Below are positions 9,500 through 18,424 of a stretch of 25,073 bases of DNA, piece by piece. Each line of letters starts with the position of its first letter. Position 1 is the first letter of the stretch. Made by a program: the position numbers and the translations under genes. Below the pieces are notes generated by a model. The model had not been told where the DNA came from. It saw only the letters and a list, made by a program, of their open reading frames with translations, and searched no databases. The stretch covers positions 75,590-100,662 of the forward strand of contig NW_003124913.1 in the NCBI RefSeq assembly GCF_000003605.2, read 5' to 3'. The stretch is from Saccoglossus kowalevskii. Its lineage: Eukaryota > Hemichordata > Enteropneusta > Harrimaniidae.

Positions 9500-10560
9500 T
9501 CCTGGCCAGGGTGAACAGGGATTCCACTAACGCTGCCTACAACTCAAAGTGGCGAGCATACACTAATTGGTGTAGTGGAAGGGAGATTGATCCATGCCAT
9601 CCCTCTATCGGCCAGGTAGCAGACTTCTTTGTCCACTTGTTTGACGAAGTAGGTTTGTCCTACGCAGCGATGGTTGGCTACAGGTCAGCCTTGTCCCCCG
9701 CCATTGAGAACTCTTTGGGGTCAAGTCTAGCCGATTGTACTATTATTAGGAGACTGTTTACTGCTTTCCATAATCAGAGGCCGAGAACCCGTTCAAGGGA
9801 ACCGCCCAATTGGGATCTGTTCGTTGTGTTATCAGCTCTATGCAGACCACCCCTCGAGTCCCTTTGATCAGCACCACTCAAGTTTTTGACGTGGAAAATA
9901 GTCTTCCTACTGGCCCTCACCTCAGGTATAGGCGCCAGTCAGAACTAGGCGCACTGTCCTTCGCAGACAAGTGCACCGTCTTTATGGATGATCAGGTTGT
10001 GCTAAAGACACGAATCGGATTCCTCGCCAAGAACCAAATCCCAGGACACGATCCCCAGCCGATCGTCATCCCCCGGCTGTCAAATATTGTCAGCCCGGAG
10101 GATCAGGAGAAATTGCTTCTCTGCCCGGTTCGAGCGTTAAGTTGCTACGAGAACCGTGTTAGGTTTTCAAGATGGGGAACCAAACGCATGTTTTTGTGTG
10201 ACGGCCCTGGCAGTAAGGATAAGCGGGCCTCCCCGCTTCCATCGCCAGGTGAATCACTGCGACTGTATTGGAGATCTATAATACGTTATTCTCCTCAACA
10301 CAGAGTCTGCAGAGTCATCAATTATGAGCGCACGAGGTTTGTGCCATTGCAATTGCTAGCACTAGCGGCAGGCGCCTCCCTCAAACACATTCTGAGGGCA
10401 AGCTTCTGGAGAACGCAGAACTTCTTTATCAACTACTACCTAAGAGACACCCAATCTATTGAGCAGGGTCACTTCCTGGAAGCTTCCAGGTTCCGCCTTT
10501 CGACCTATGCCCTCATGCAGAACTGTTTCGGTCTTCACTTCGAAAGCATACTACTCCCGG
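9499..10560 (+). pseudogene. DIRS tyrosine recombinase, broken
   Basis: The N-terminal SAM-like domain starts with RDSTNAAYNSKWRAY (about 9517-9561) and is followed by HPSIGQVADFFVHLF. The frame hits TGA 9865-9867 but the protein clearly continues (APLKFLTWKIVFLLALTSG, to 9927). It then shifts frame at about 9928-9930 into RRQSELGALSF, whose Arg codon 9933-9935 is the box I arginine. Downstream are CPVRALSCY and, near the end, ASFWRTQNFFINYYLRD; one of the two Tyr codons at 10434-10439 is the likely nucleophile. The HxxR box II should fall at about 10320-10340, where I read NYERTR, so the histidine appears lost. A stop, a frameshift and this substitution make it inactive. The true 3' end probably lies in the gap. 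Confidence 0.85.
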
Positions 10561-10600
10561 AATTGGGTTTGGGGCTAGCTTTCCCGGGCACACCGAACCA

Positions 10601-10921
10601 NNNNNNNNNNNNNNNNNNNNNNNNNNNNNNNNNNNNNNNNNNNNNNNNNNNNNNNNNNNNNNNNNNNNNNNNNNNNNNNNNNNNNNNNNNNNNNNNNNNN
10701 NNNNNNNNNNNNNNNNNNNNNNNNNNNNNNNNNNNNNNNNNNNNNNNNNNNNNNNNNNNNNNNNNNNNNNNNNNNNNNNNNNNNNNNNNNNNNNNNNNNN
10801 NNNNNNNNNNNNNNNNNNNNNNNNNNNNNNNNNNNNNNNNNNNNNNNNNNNNNNNNNNNNNNNNNNNNNNNNNNNNNNNNNNNNNNNNNNNNNNNNNNNN
10901 NNNNNNNNNNNNNNNNNNNNN
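10601..10921. other. Assembly gap (321 N)
   Basis: Unknown bases between the recombinase relic and the right terminal repeat. Protein predicted across it has no meaning. The real length may differ from 321. Confidence 0.99.
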
Positions 10922-10929
10922 AAGTCCTA

Positions 10930-11158
10930 GATGCGGAGAGTGAAAGAACCAGAATAAGTCTCAAGCCCTAATGGCGCCACCATATGGCCTCGGTCATGTG
11001 GTTTTGTGATGTAAGGGAAGAGAATCTTGGGGTCATGGGGCATCCCCTGACCTAGATTCTATCTCTCAGTCATTGGCAGAATCGCTGATTAATGCCTACA
11101 GTTCAAAATAGTCATTTTGACTGACCGAAGTCTATGGTGGGTATGAACTATGTGAATA
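10930..11158 (-). repeat. Right terminal inverted repeat of the DIRS-like element
   Basis: The reverse complement matches 7518-7739. It starts on the inside with GATGCGGAG and ends on the outside near GTGAA (11152-11156). A few indels near both ends blur the exact boundary by several bases. Confidence 0.88.
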
Positions 11159-11433
11159 GGAGGGTTCAGAGAAGCCTCTGCCTAAATTCAGTATCTCCAG
11201 ATTGATAGGTTACTATTAGGAACAGGTGAATGCAAGTTTTCAAAACCCTTTGTACCACAGGTTGATATGTCACAGGTGCATGCAGGATTTAAAGCCTTCT
11301 CACAGTGAGAGTCAAAAACATTGGAATTTTGCTATAACGAATATTTGCTGGCATAATTTGTTGGTTTCATTTCAATTATTACACCATGTTTGTCCACTAT
11401 GAGTATGTAAATGAGTACCTTACACATTTACAG

Positions 11434-11621
11434 GCTTAGCACAGTGTTCTGAACTGTGTTGGCAGCTGAGAAACCAAGCAGACAAACGTCAGGTATCCGG
11501 TGTAAAGGCAGCATTACAACATAATATTGGACTTGGAGGTGCAGTGGTTGTCACCGCTTACAAACTAGGTTTCCCAGAGATGAAACAAGAACTTCAACCC
11601 AAAATGTCATCAAAGTTATAA
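11434..11621 (+). CDS. SCPx-type thiolase, upstream gene, terminal exon ending in SKL
   Basis: The exon starts after acceptor TTTACAG. Its first two bases complete the Gly split at 7258, giving [16 protein letters not shown] across the junction. It continues with [21 protein letters not shown] and [14 protein letters not shown], matching the end of the SCPx thiolase domain, and closes QPKMSSKL before TAA 11619-11621. In vertebrate SCPx the chain continues here through a linker into the SCP2 sterol-carrier domain. This protein stops after a short tail instead. Its C-terminal SKL is a canonical type 1 peroxisomal targeting signal, so a stand-alone peroxisomal thiolase (like the nematode type II thiolase DAF-22/P-44) is the best reading. 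A splice variant that skips this stop to reach an SCP2 exon cannot be excluded, but I see no such exon before 15933. Confidence 0.93.
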
Positions 11622-12550
11622 ACAATTACTAGATCATGGTGTATTTGATAAAGCACAGATGATCTTCTGCAGTGCCTCAGAAGTGTTGTTAACATTCATA
11701 AAAAAATCTGAATTATTATATTAATTATACCGTAGTGTTCTTTATAGGGAAACAAACAAAAGATTTTTTACAATGAGGGTGGTATTTGAATAGTAAATCA
11801 TAAATGGTGCGATCAATTATGCAATGAATTTTAGATGGTATGGATAGACAGCCAAATTATCATTCACCTGCTTCATGACTAATCAAGGCTCAGAATAGAC
11901 AAATATATAGTTATGTTTGAACAATATTTAAACAAAATTTTAACATGTTTTGAAGGTTTGAATGCTAAACAAACCAGTGTATACTGGTAACACAACTACA
12001 TGTAAATGTACACATCAGGAATTGTGGATTTATGAACATCACACCATACAAGAAACTGCAGAATGAACTTACAAATATAAATAATTATGTAACAGAGGTA
12101 TTATTTTGTATTGTAAAATTTTACATGCAAGTATGAGGAAAGGTTTTGTACAATGCTCAAATTAATCAGTATCTAGAAATGCGATGGAGCTTTTTCAGGT
12201 TTGTACAGGTGCCTTTAATCAGTCAAAACATTGATCTGAATCAATCAATTTTGTTACACATTCTCATGCCTCGATATGGGGTTCTATAAACTGTGTTTAT
12301 GGAATTTATAAATGTACCGGTAATACATGTACCAAACTTTAAACAAAATAAGTGTATTTATTTTTCTTGAATTAATTTTTTTGAAATATTGGAATACCAT
12401 TGCGACATGCAATCCTAACAAAATCAGTCCTGTCACAGTATTAATGTTGCCCCCAAACCCCCAATATGTACATTGTAGATCTGCTATTGAGTATCTCAAT
12501 ATCATTGGTTGTATATACCGGTAATCTCATTCATGTAGTCATTCAATAAA
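11622..12550 (+). other. Probable 3' untranslated region of the upstream thiolase gene
   Basis: AT-rich and non-coding after TAA 11621. The first clear AATAAA on the plus strand is at 12545-12550, about 0.92 kb after the stop, and is the best candidate for the cleavage signal. Other open frames here are short, with no family similarity. The extent is inferred, not shown. Confidence 0.45.
12545..12550 (+). promoter_or_regulatory. Candidate polyadenylation signal AATAAA
   Basis: Canonical hexamer on the sense strand downstream of the terminal exon. Chance occurrence in AT-rich DNA is possible. Confidence 0.4.
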
Positions 12551-12775
12551 TAACTTTATTTTAGTAACAAATTGGTTTGGTTATTTTTTGAAGGACTTCG
12601 CTTTGAAAAAGTTGATCCTTTGAATAATAATTTGGGATGGCACGAGTTGTCAAATATTTTAAGATTAATTTAGTATGTGTATGTCCAAGTATATTTGAAT
12701 CATGAAAGCAATGTCCCTATTGAAATCTGTGCACGATAATATTTGTTTGAGAGTATTTAAAGATAATTTGACATG

Positions 12776-12900
12776 CATAAATCCTAATAAATGATATTTA
12801 AAGTTCAGCAATATGAAGTTGGAGGTTGTCAACTTATCCATGGGGGCTGCAGATTATTTTTTTGTTTTCCACTTTGCAATATATCTTATCTTTTCATATT
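12776..12900 (+). repeat. Repeat family R2, copy B
   Basis: It shares with 20830-20940 the ordered blocks ATCCTAATAAA, a TTTAAAGTTCA block, GCAATAT and a TCCATGGGGGCTGCAG block followed by a T-run and GTTTC. Copy A (2790-2880) shares only the first part. No coding capacity. Confidence 0.6.
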
Positions 12901-13427
12901 TGTATACCGTGTTCTACAATACAAATTTTAGATTGTTCGGAAGCTTAAGATTGTAGTGAATTTCGTTCAATAATGCTGCATCATGTTGACTATGGTTTTG
13001 CCTGTTTACTTACTCACTGTCAGTGTCTGACTGGTATATACAAAATGCGGTCAAGAAAACGTCAGAATAGTAAAAAAAGAAAGCTAAAAGTCAATTGCCC
13101 AAGAGAGCTGCACAATCACAACAGTTCATCATCAGCCGCCACCGTCCACAGCAGCGATATGATTTTACACATAGAAATTGCCAGCAATTGAACCATCAAT
13201 CCTTGTGAGTGATGTAACCTTAAAACGTGAAGTGAAAGTTGTTGAATTTGTAAGTGTGCGTCTTTTTGTACAGTGGCGTAAACATTGCTACAATCAAAGA
13301 CACCCTGAATGGGAAGTCTATTTTGGGCTAGTATTATTTACACGGAAGACATTCAAGTAAGGAATTGTTAAATTGTTCGATTGGCATATATCAAAATCCT
13401 TTATCAGAACAGAACATGTTCTATATT
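12901..13427. other. Intergenic stretch, no gene supported
   Basis: Two overlapping open frames (12973-13191 and 13178-13360) have a basic, Ser/Asn-rich composition but no start context, splice partners or recognisable domain. I leave them uncalled. Confidence 0.5.
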
Positions 13428-13740
13428 CACCAAAAAACAATATTGCTATGTTTCTAGACACACAACGAACACGAAACAGAAGAAACCTTCCTTGAAAACC
13501 GAGTCTTATCGCCCTTTTGTTACTGAGCGAAAAACGCCAAGGCCGAAAATGACCAATTTTTGCCCATTCTTCTATGATTTTTTGAAAAAATCATTAATTC
13601 AGTCCAGTGGTTAAATAGGTTATTTATTAAAGATGCCCTTGGATCTCAAATTTGCAATGTAAATCACTCCTGTGACAAAAATCAGCAATAATGGCCAAGG
13701 AGAAACTGAATTTCAAAAATACATTTTATAAATAGAGTAT
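13428..13740 (+). repeat. Repeat family R3, copy 1
   Basis: It aligns with 23508-23800 in the same orientation. Shared blocks in order are CACCAAA, GTTTCTAG, AAACAACAAACT-like, GACCAATTTT/AACCAATTTT, ATTCAGTCCA, ATAGGTTATTT, AGAGATG/AAAGATG, AATGGCCAAGG/AATAGCCAAGAGG, ATTTCAAAAA and ATAGAGTAT/ATAGGGTAT. No open frame or terminal repeats are seen. Confidence 0.65.
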
Positions 13741-14500
13741 TTTACTATTTAATAAAGCAGCTTTATACATGTCCAAAATATGTGATCTAAAGCACTAGTC
13801 TTGTAATCTTAATCTGTATATGTACATGAATTGTGACACACAACATTAAGTTATAACTCCCAGTAACATGCAGTTTAATGACATAATCCCAATTAGTATT
13901 TGTTGCAGTGCTTTGTTTTGACAAATTTCCCAATAAATCTGTAATTTGAACAAATTAGTATTTGCTTCTGGTCTGGTCTGGTCTAAATGCGCACAAACTG
14001 AAATAAATTGCACATACTTGGGTTGCCAAAATGTATATTTGTCTCCAGTATGAATATTCCCAATTTGGAGATAATCTTCATTTCAATGAAAAGTGCCTTG
14101 CTGTATGCTGTTGAAGGTTTATTCAATCTTTCAACACTTCAAGAGAAAATAAAACAAACAAAACTACAAGAGGTTTTGCAGTCTTTTACCCATAAAAAGG
14201 ACACTGAATTGTTCTTCTGTGCATCTGTCAAATACATTAGCCCTGTTTTTTGCAACGTAGAAGTATATCAGTAAAGCTGCTACACTTCTAAAGAGAATGA
14301 AATTATTCCATCTTCAATACAGCCTTTGTTACACACGAACACAAATCCTGTTATTGAGCGGGATATGCTTATGGAGGCAAGATTAAATTTTAAAGTACAG
14401 TTTAAAGAGCTTGATCAGATGTGGTTCAAGTTCAAGTTGTTGAAAGTTTGTTATGCATATTAATAATAGTATTTTGTTCAACTCTATTTAGGAACTCGTA
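13741..14500. other. Intergenic stretch, no gene supported
   Basis: AT-rich. The longest open frame (14008-14274) has no recognisable domain and no transcript-like context. A short CTGGTCTGGTCTGGTCT direct repeat lies near 13968-13984. Confidence 0.5.
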
Positions 14501-14509
14501 CTGGACAGG

Positions 14510-15173
14510 GGGTTCTTTCACTGCTAGTATGGGGTAGACAAGAAAATAGTACTGGAAATGAAATACGCATACACCAAAATATCGAGTTAAAGCTCCTGGC
14601 TTTAATAGCTCTCAAAATAATTACAAGAAACCAAGCACAGAAAAAATACAATTAATAAATAAAATAGGGGATTGCATAGGAAAGTGTGCATTGGTGATAA
14701 CTCGCAGTTCCAGGATGTAGAAATGGATGACAGTCAATGGCTTCTGCAACACAACAACTAAGAAATGCAGGAGTCTTGCTTGCAGAGGAACGCTGGTAAT
14801 CTGGAGGGCACAGCTGAAAGCAGGAGATTGCAGAGCAGTTCATAAAAGTCTCACAGAATGATGGTTGAAGCCTGTATCACAGGATACACAGTAGAAATGA
14901 TGGACCCCCAACTGTCTTCAGTGCAGCCTATTTATTGGTCTAAATGGGCCAGACTCGGGGACGCCACCTGGGTTTCCACATGAGCCAATCAGAATGTGTT
15001 TTTGCAAGCAGCTGTTTCACATAGGCAAGTAGATCATAAACATCTTTTGTTATTCAAATAACAGCACACCTGGTACATTCCAATTGTCCTTCCAAAGTTA
15101 TAAACTTCCTTTGTTATGTAAATCACAAGCACACCTGGTAGATTCAAATTGTCAATCACCTTCCTGACAGTTA
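14510..15173 (-). mobile_element. Candidate solo LTR or other promoter-bearing repeat
   Basis: Read on the minus strand it opens TGTCAGGAAGG (15173 downward). It then has an ATTGG element (inverted CCAAT) near 14990 and a TATA-like CAATAAATAGG near 14935, followed about 30 bases later by CAGTTGGGGG. An ATTAAA lies near 14605. This order (TG start, CCAAT, TATA, possible polyadenylation signal) is what an LTR looks like. I could not find a matching TG...CA end with a short target duplication, nor a second LTR, so the call is tentative. No protein is encoded. Confidence 0.3.
15028..15152. repeat. Imperfect tandem duplication, two units of about 62 bp
   Basis: Both units run ATAAAC, TTTGTTAT, AAAT, ACA, GCACACCTGGTA, ATTC, AATTGTC. 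Unit one is about 15028-15090 and unit two about 15098-15152. It lies inside the candidate LTR, where such a repeat could be an enhancer-type duplication. Confidence 0.65.
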
Positions 15174-15439
15174 TCACAGGGCAATGCACACTGTTTCTTC
15201 ACACTATTTGCAGGGTTTGAGGTAATAATGAAAAAAACATGGAATAAAGGATGCTGACACTGTTTTGGAGTTCTCGATCTGATAATAAAATTTAGTTCAA
15301 TATATTATGCATTATCCTGAGAAGCACATAGTTGCATACACAAGTGCCCCTCTTCATTATGCCCCTCTAGGTTGGTGAAAAATTATTTGGAAAATTATTT
15401 GAACTTTTATTTTGTAGCGAAAAAAGAAATTTGAGTCAA

Positions 15440-15932
15440 GTTTTTTCTCAAAAACTACACGACGTCTCACCGCCATAAATTTGTAGCCGGGTTTCAAATT
15501 CCCGGCTTATCGGATACGACTTCTCATGACTGTACCGCTGATCACTGTAGTAGGCCAACCTCAGATTTGGAAAATTGGAAATTGGAGACGTAATGTAAAT
15601 GACCGTCACGTAACACGAGTCAAATAAGTATACTCACAGCTTGTTAATGATGAGATTCAACTGACACCAAAATGGTGATGATTTGTTTGAAGTGTGTTTT
15701 GAAATAAACTTAAAAACGGAAGAACGACACTTTTTCATAATGACCGCCCTTGAAACATTGAAATTACGAAGTACCGTCGACGAGGGCGCTATAAGGTTAA
15801 AGTTCATCGTGATTTTTTAAAAATAAAGTGTTGAATGTCTGCTATCCTTTTCCACTTTGCACTGTTCAGCAATCGGTCACCAACGTCTCAGTAACATTAG
15901 CCGTCTATAACAGTACGCGGTACAACATAACC
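15440..15932 (+). promoter_or_regulatory. Likely promoter and 5' UTR of the downstream thiolase gene
   Basis: CpG dinucleotides are clearly denser here than in the neighbouring AT-rich DNA (for example eight within about 80 bases from 15458). This is the stretch just before the first coding exon. A perfect 6-bp stem, GCCGGG...CCCGGC, lies at 15486-15506. No convincing TATA box is placed at a definable start site. The promoter call rests on position and composition only. Confidence 0.4.
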
Positions 15933-15977
15933 ATGACGAAAAATCGAGTTTTTGTCATTGGAGTCGGGATGACGAAG
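15933..15977 (+). CDS. SCPx-type thiolase, downstream gene, exon 1
   Basis: The ATG at 15933 sits in a good context (A at -3) and opens MTKNRVFVIGVGMTK, the N-terminal strand shared by SCPx thiolases (RRVFVVGVGMTKF in mammals). The exon ends after AAG at 15977 with donor GTAAAT, phase 0, and joins 17254, whose first codons give FEKPG. The frame stays open upstream to about 15828, but that part lacks family similarity, so the internal ATG is preferred. No N-terminal targeting signal is seen, as expected if import uses a C-terminal signal. Its intron starts with a MITE whose target duplication begins only 12 bp after the donor boundary. Confidence 0.9.
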
Positions 15978-15997
15978 GTAAATAATGCATTGTTGGT

Positions 15998-16166
15998 CAC
16001 AGGCGCTCGGAACATTTCTTGGATAATAAAAAAATTACCTAATGTATGGTCGGCATAGTTGGTCAGTCGCCGGTACATTCGCCTACTATTATATGAGTGA
16101 CTAACTATGCCGACCCTACTTTATGTCATTTTTTTTATTATCCAAGATATCTTCCGAGCGCCTGTG
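15998..16166. mobile_element. 169-bp foldback MITE with 8-bp target duplication
   Basis: The arms 15998-16064 and about 16097-16166 are inverted repeats. Each starts CACAGGCGCTCGGAA and shares CTTGGATAATAAAAAAA and GTCGGCATAGTT before a loop of about 32 bases. TTGTTGGT flanks it on both sides (15990-15997 and 16167-16174), a perfect 8-bp duplication. An 8-bp target duplication and short non-coding length point to a hAT-type non-autonomous element (P-type elements also make 8 bp). In RNA it would fold into a long hairpin right after the splice donor. Confidence 0.92.
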
Positions 16167-16174
16167 TTGTTGGT

Positions 16175-17253
16175 ATGACTGTATGTTACTTATGGTGCAT
16201 TCAATTACAATAGTCTAGCACCCTGCCCCATTTTCAAGTTTGACCAGACTATTACAATTCTACATCAATCTCACATCTATTGGCGTTTGACCTTTGGACA
16301 GTCAGGCCAAAGTTTGTAGTCACTATCTACAAGCAAAGACATCCAAAGTTTGATGCCCAGGTCAATCTGTGAACTATTTAATATTAAAGTACAAATTATT
16401 GACCATTAATAACTTGAAATAATTTTAAAATTAACATCGGGGGGGGGGGGGGCAAGGGTGGGAGTAACTGGGTACAGGTTACAGAAAATAAAAACGGCAT
16501 TTTACGTTTTTCCAGGAAATAAAATAGGTTTTTACACTTTACAGATAAAGCAAATTCCTAATTACATTTTTATAATATATTTGATAATTTGAGTTTAAGA
16601 ATCAAAATTGGAAATTGCGTACGAATTACGACATTTAATGTGGCAAATGCTCTATATGCTTACAAAAAATAAGATTTTAAATAAAAAAGCTGATTACATT
16701 TTACACCTTGCTCATTTATACGAATTTACGTTTTTTATTTATTTAAATTACATTATTACGAAAATAAAAACAATTGATTACAGCTTACGAAAATACTCCT
16801 TGCCAACCCTCACCATCCTGAATAACTTTTATTTTACATTTACTAAAATCTATATTATATTTTTATATTCTATTTTTTGGTGAGTATTTATAATATATAT
16901 TTTGTGATAAAAAGATCGAAATTTCCATTAAAATAAATTTTACAGTTTTTTTAGAAATTTTGTGCTTGTCTGAAATGTTGGAGTATACCTGCCTAAAATG
17001 ACAGGCAGAAAGATGGCTGACTACTCCATCCTGTCAAATAAGTATGTCATGACAAGTTCATGTACTTGACGCAGTGCCATAGAACCAAACTAGGTCATCC
17101 AGCCATGCTTGAAATCCAGTGATTTTGAGGTACACATGTACAGAACCCTTCCATATTGATGTGGTCACCTGTAACAACAATACCATACATCATTATTTCA
17201 TTGTAACTTTCGCCTTACATGCATCTCATACACATTTATTTTTTATTTTATAG
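16175..17253. other. Intron 1 remainder of the downstream gene, with a TTAC-rich block
   Basis: It includes a G-run at 16440-16452 and, at about 16475-16850, a segment in which TTAC recurs about fifteen times, far more often than base composition suggests. The open frame at 16608-16883 is a by-product of that AT-rich sequence. It ends with a T-rich tract and acceptor TTTATAG at 17247-17253. No exon seen. Confidence 0.6.
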
Positions 17254-17448
17254 TTTGAGAAACCAGGTCGCCGTGAGGACTTTGATTACCCAGATATGGC
17301 TAAAGAGTCCGGAACCAAAGCTCTGAAGGATGCTGGGATATCATTTAAAGACGTTGAACATGTATCAGTTGGTTATTGCTATGGCGACACAACATGTGGA
17401 CAAAGAGCAGTGTATCAACTTGGAATGACTGGAATTCCTATTTACAAT
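17254..17448 (+). CDS. SCPx-type thiolase, downstream gene, exon 2
   Basis: This is a 195-nt exon, phase 0 at both ends, between acceptor TTTTATAG and donor GTATGT, encoding residues 16-80. It begins [19 protein letters not shown], then [20 protein letters not shown]. It ends [20 protein letters not shown] and PIYN, matching the SCPx thiolase N-terminal domain ([23 protein letters not shown] in mammals). This region forms the first half of the thiolase fold and the dimer interface near the active-site cysteine of the next exon. The mammalian protein has a His-Ser-Leu where this has Gln-Leu, a one-residue difference. No stop or frameshift is seen. Confidence 0.95.
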
Positions 17449-18071
17449 GTATGTACTGTTTATATTATGTTGTTCTTCTCCCCTCGTGCACATAACAGGC
17501 ACCTCAACCAACACTCCCAACTGGAATATTCAGTACTTGAATGCCTGAAACTCATGTATGTGATAGTCCAATGCCACAAACCACTGAAAAAAAAAATGAC
17601 CTTTCCTGCTGCCATGAAAAAAGTTTATTTTTGATGGAATAAACAAGACATACAATTTAGTTCATATTCACAATATTATGGACCAGCTACTGAATTACAA
17701 ATTTGATCTGTCCCAGGATCAGTGTACTTTCAAATATTTTGTATTCAAGCACTCATACAGCCTTCAGGCATTTTTTTAGATAATTTAGGAAGGATAGCTC
17801 AAATGCTCATATTCAGGCATTATTCTGGCCCTCAGTTGCTCTATGAACGATCCTGTACATCAGCAATTGACACAAATTTTGCAGTCAAAATTTGGTGACA
17901 ATAATTGCCAACCAGAATATCAATTCACTGTATGGCAACGTATTCCAAGCAGGTTTCACTGAAATGAAAAGTACTACATGAATATTCCAATGTATAAAAT
18001 TTGAAAGTCAAGTCATGTGATAACTGATACTTTTTAGTATTAATCATGCGACATGTACTGTTTATTTTCAG

Positions 18072-18200
18072 GTGAATAACGCATGCTCCACTGGTTCTAC
18101 AGCACTGCTGATGGGAAAACAGCTGATTGAAGGAGGCCTTGCAAACTGTGTCATGGCTCTGGGATTTGAAAAAATGCAGTCAGGACCCCTCTCATCATCG
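18072..18200 (+). CDS. SCPx-type thiolase, downstream gene, exon 3 (active-site Cys)
   Basis: This is a 129-nt exon, phase 0 at both ends, after acceptor TTTTCAG and before donor GTAAGA, encoding residues 81-123. It opens [18 protein letters not shown]; the Cys (codon 18084-18086, residue 85) is the nucleophile that forms the acyl-enzyme in thiolases, and the surrounding NNxCxTGSTAL is the family signature. It then reads [18 protein letters not shown] and PLSSS. Mammalian SCPx has FEKMSKGSLGIKFSDRT at this point, so the exon 3/4 border is shortened and altered (PLSSS joined to NMDRTSP). The key residue is present, and the exon looks functional. Confidence 0.95.
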
Positions 18201-18424
18201 GTAAGAAATAGAATTTGTTATACATTGTTATACCTGTCCCTAATACATATAATTTTCACAGGAGATTTTCACAAAACATTATTGTCAATAATTTTGAGAA
18301 AGAATTGATAGACTTGTGTATCAAAATTAACAACGATGGGTGACTTGCTAGGCAATTACACTTATCACCATCCTGCAGTACATAAGTCCCCTATCAGATC
18401 TCTGTGCAATTAGTTATTCAATCC

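Larger units (their letters stand above)
7518..11158 (+). mobile_element. DIRS-like tyrosine-recombinase retroelement, degenerate and internally deleted
   Basis: The span is set by terminal inverted repeats (7518-7739 and 10930-11158). Between them, in plus-strand order, are a Gag relic with a Cys-rich motif, an RT fragment that stops before the polymerase core, and a tyrosine recombinase relic: the gene order of DIRS1-like retroelements. DIRS elements reverse transcribe their RNA and are thought to integrate a circular intermediate with the recombinase instead of a DDE integrase, usually without a target duplication. I see none here. This copy is short for the class, has lost most of RT and all of RNase H (and any methyltransferase), and carries frameshifts and stops. 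It is more GC-rich than its surroundings. A 321-base gap hides the end of the recombinase and the expected internal complementary region. Confidence 0.88.
7259..11433 (+). other. Last intron of the upstream thiolase gene
   Basis: GT (7259) to AG (11432-11433), phase-compatible with both exons. Nearly all of it is the DIRS-like element at 7518-11158. The host-derived remainder is about 260 bp on the left and 275 bp on the right. Confidence 0.85.

Noticed and set aside
9810-10943. Single 377-codon open frame across the gap
   Set aside because: Its first 40 codons are an out-of-frame reading of the recombinase, and its last 110 or so are Ns. Only the middle is genuine recombinase.
14008-14274. 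88-codon open frame between the thiolase genes
   Set aside because: No recognisable domain, no splice partner and normal length for chance in AT-rich DNA.
16608-16883. Possible membrane protein frame in intron 1
   Set aside because: Hydrophobic residues follow from the AT-rich, TTAC-rich composition; there is no family similarity.
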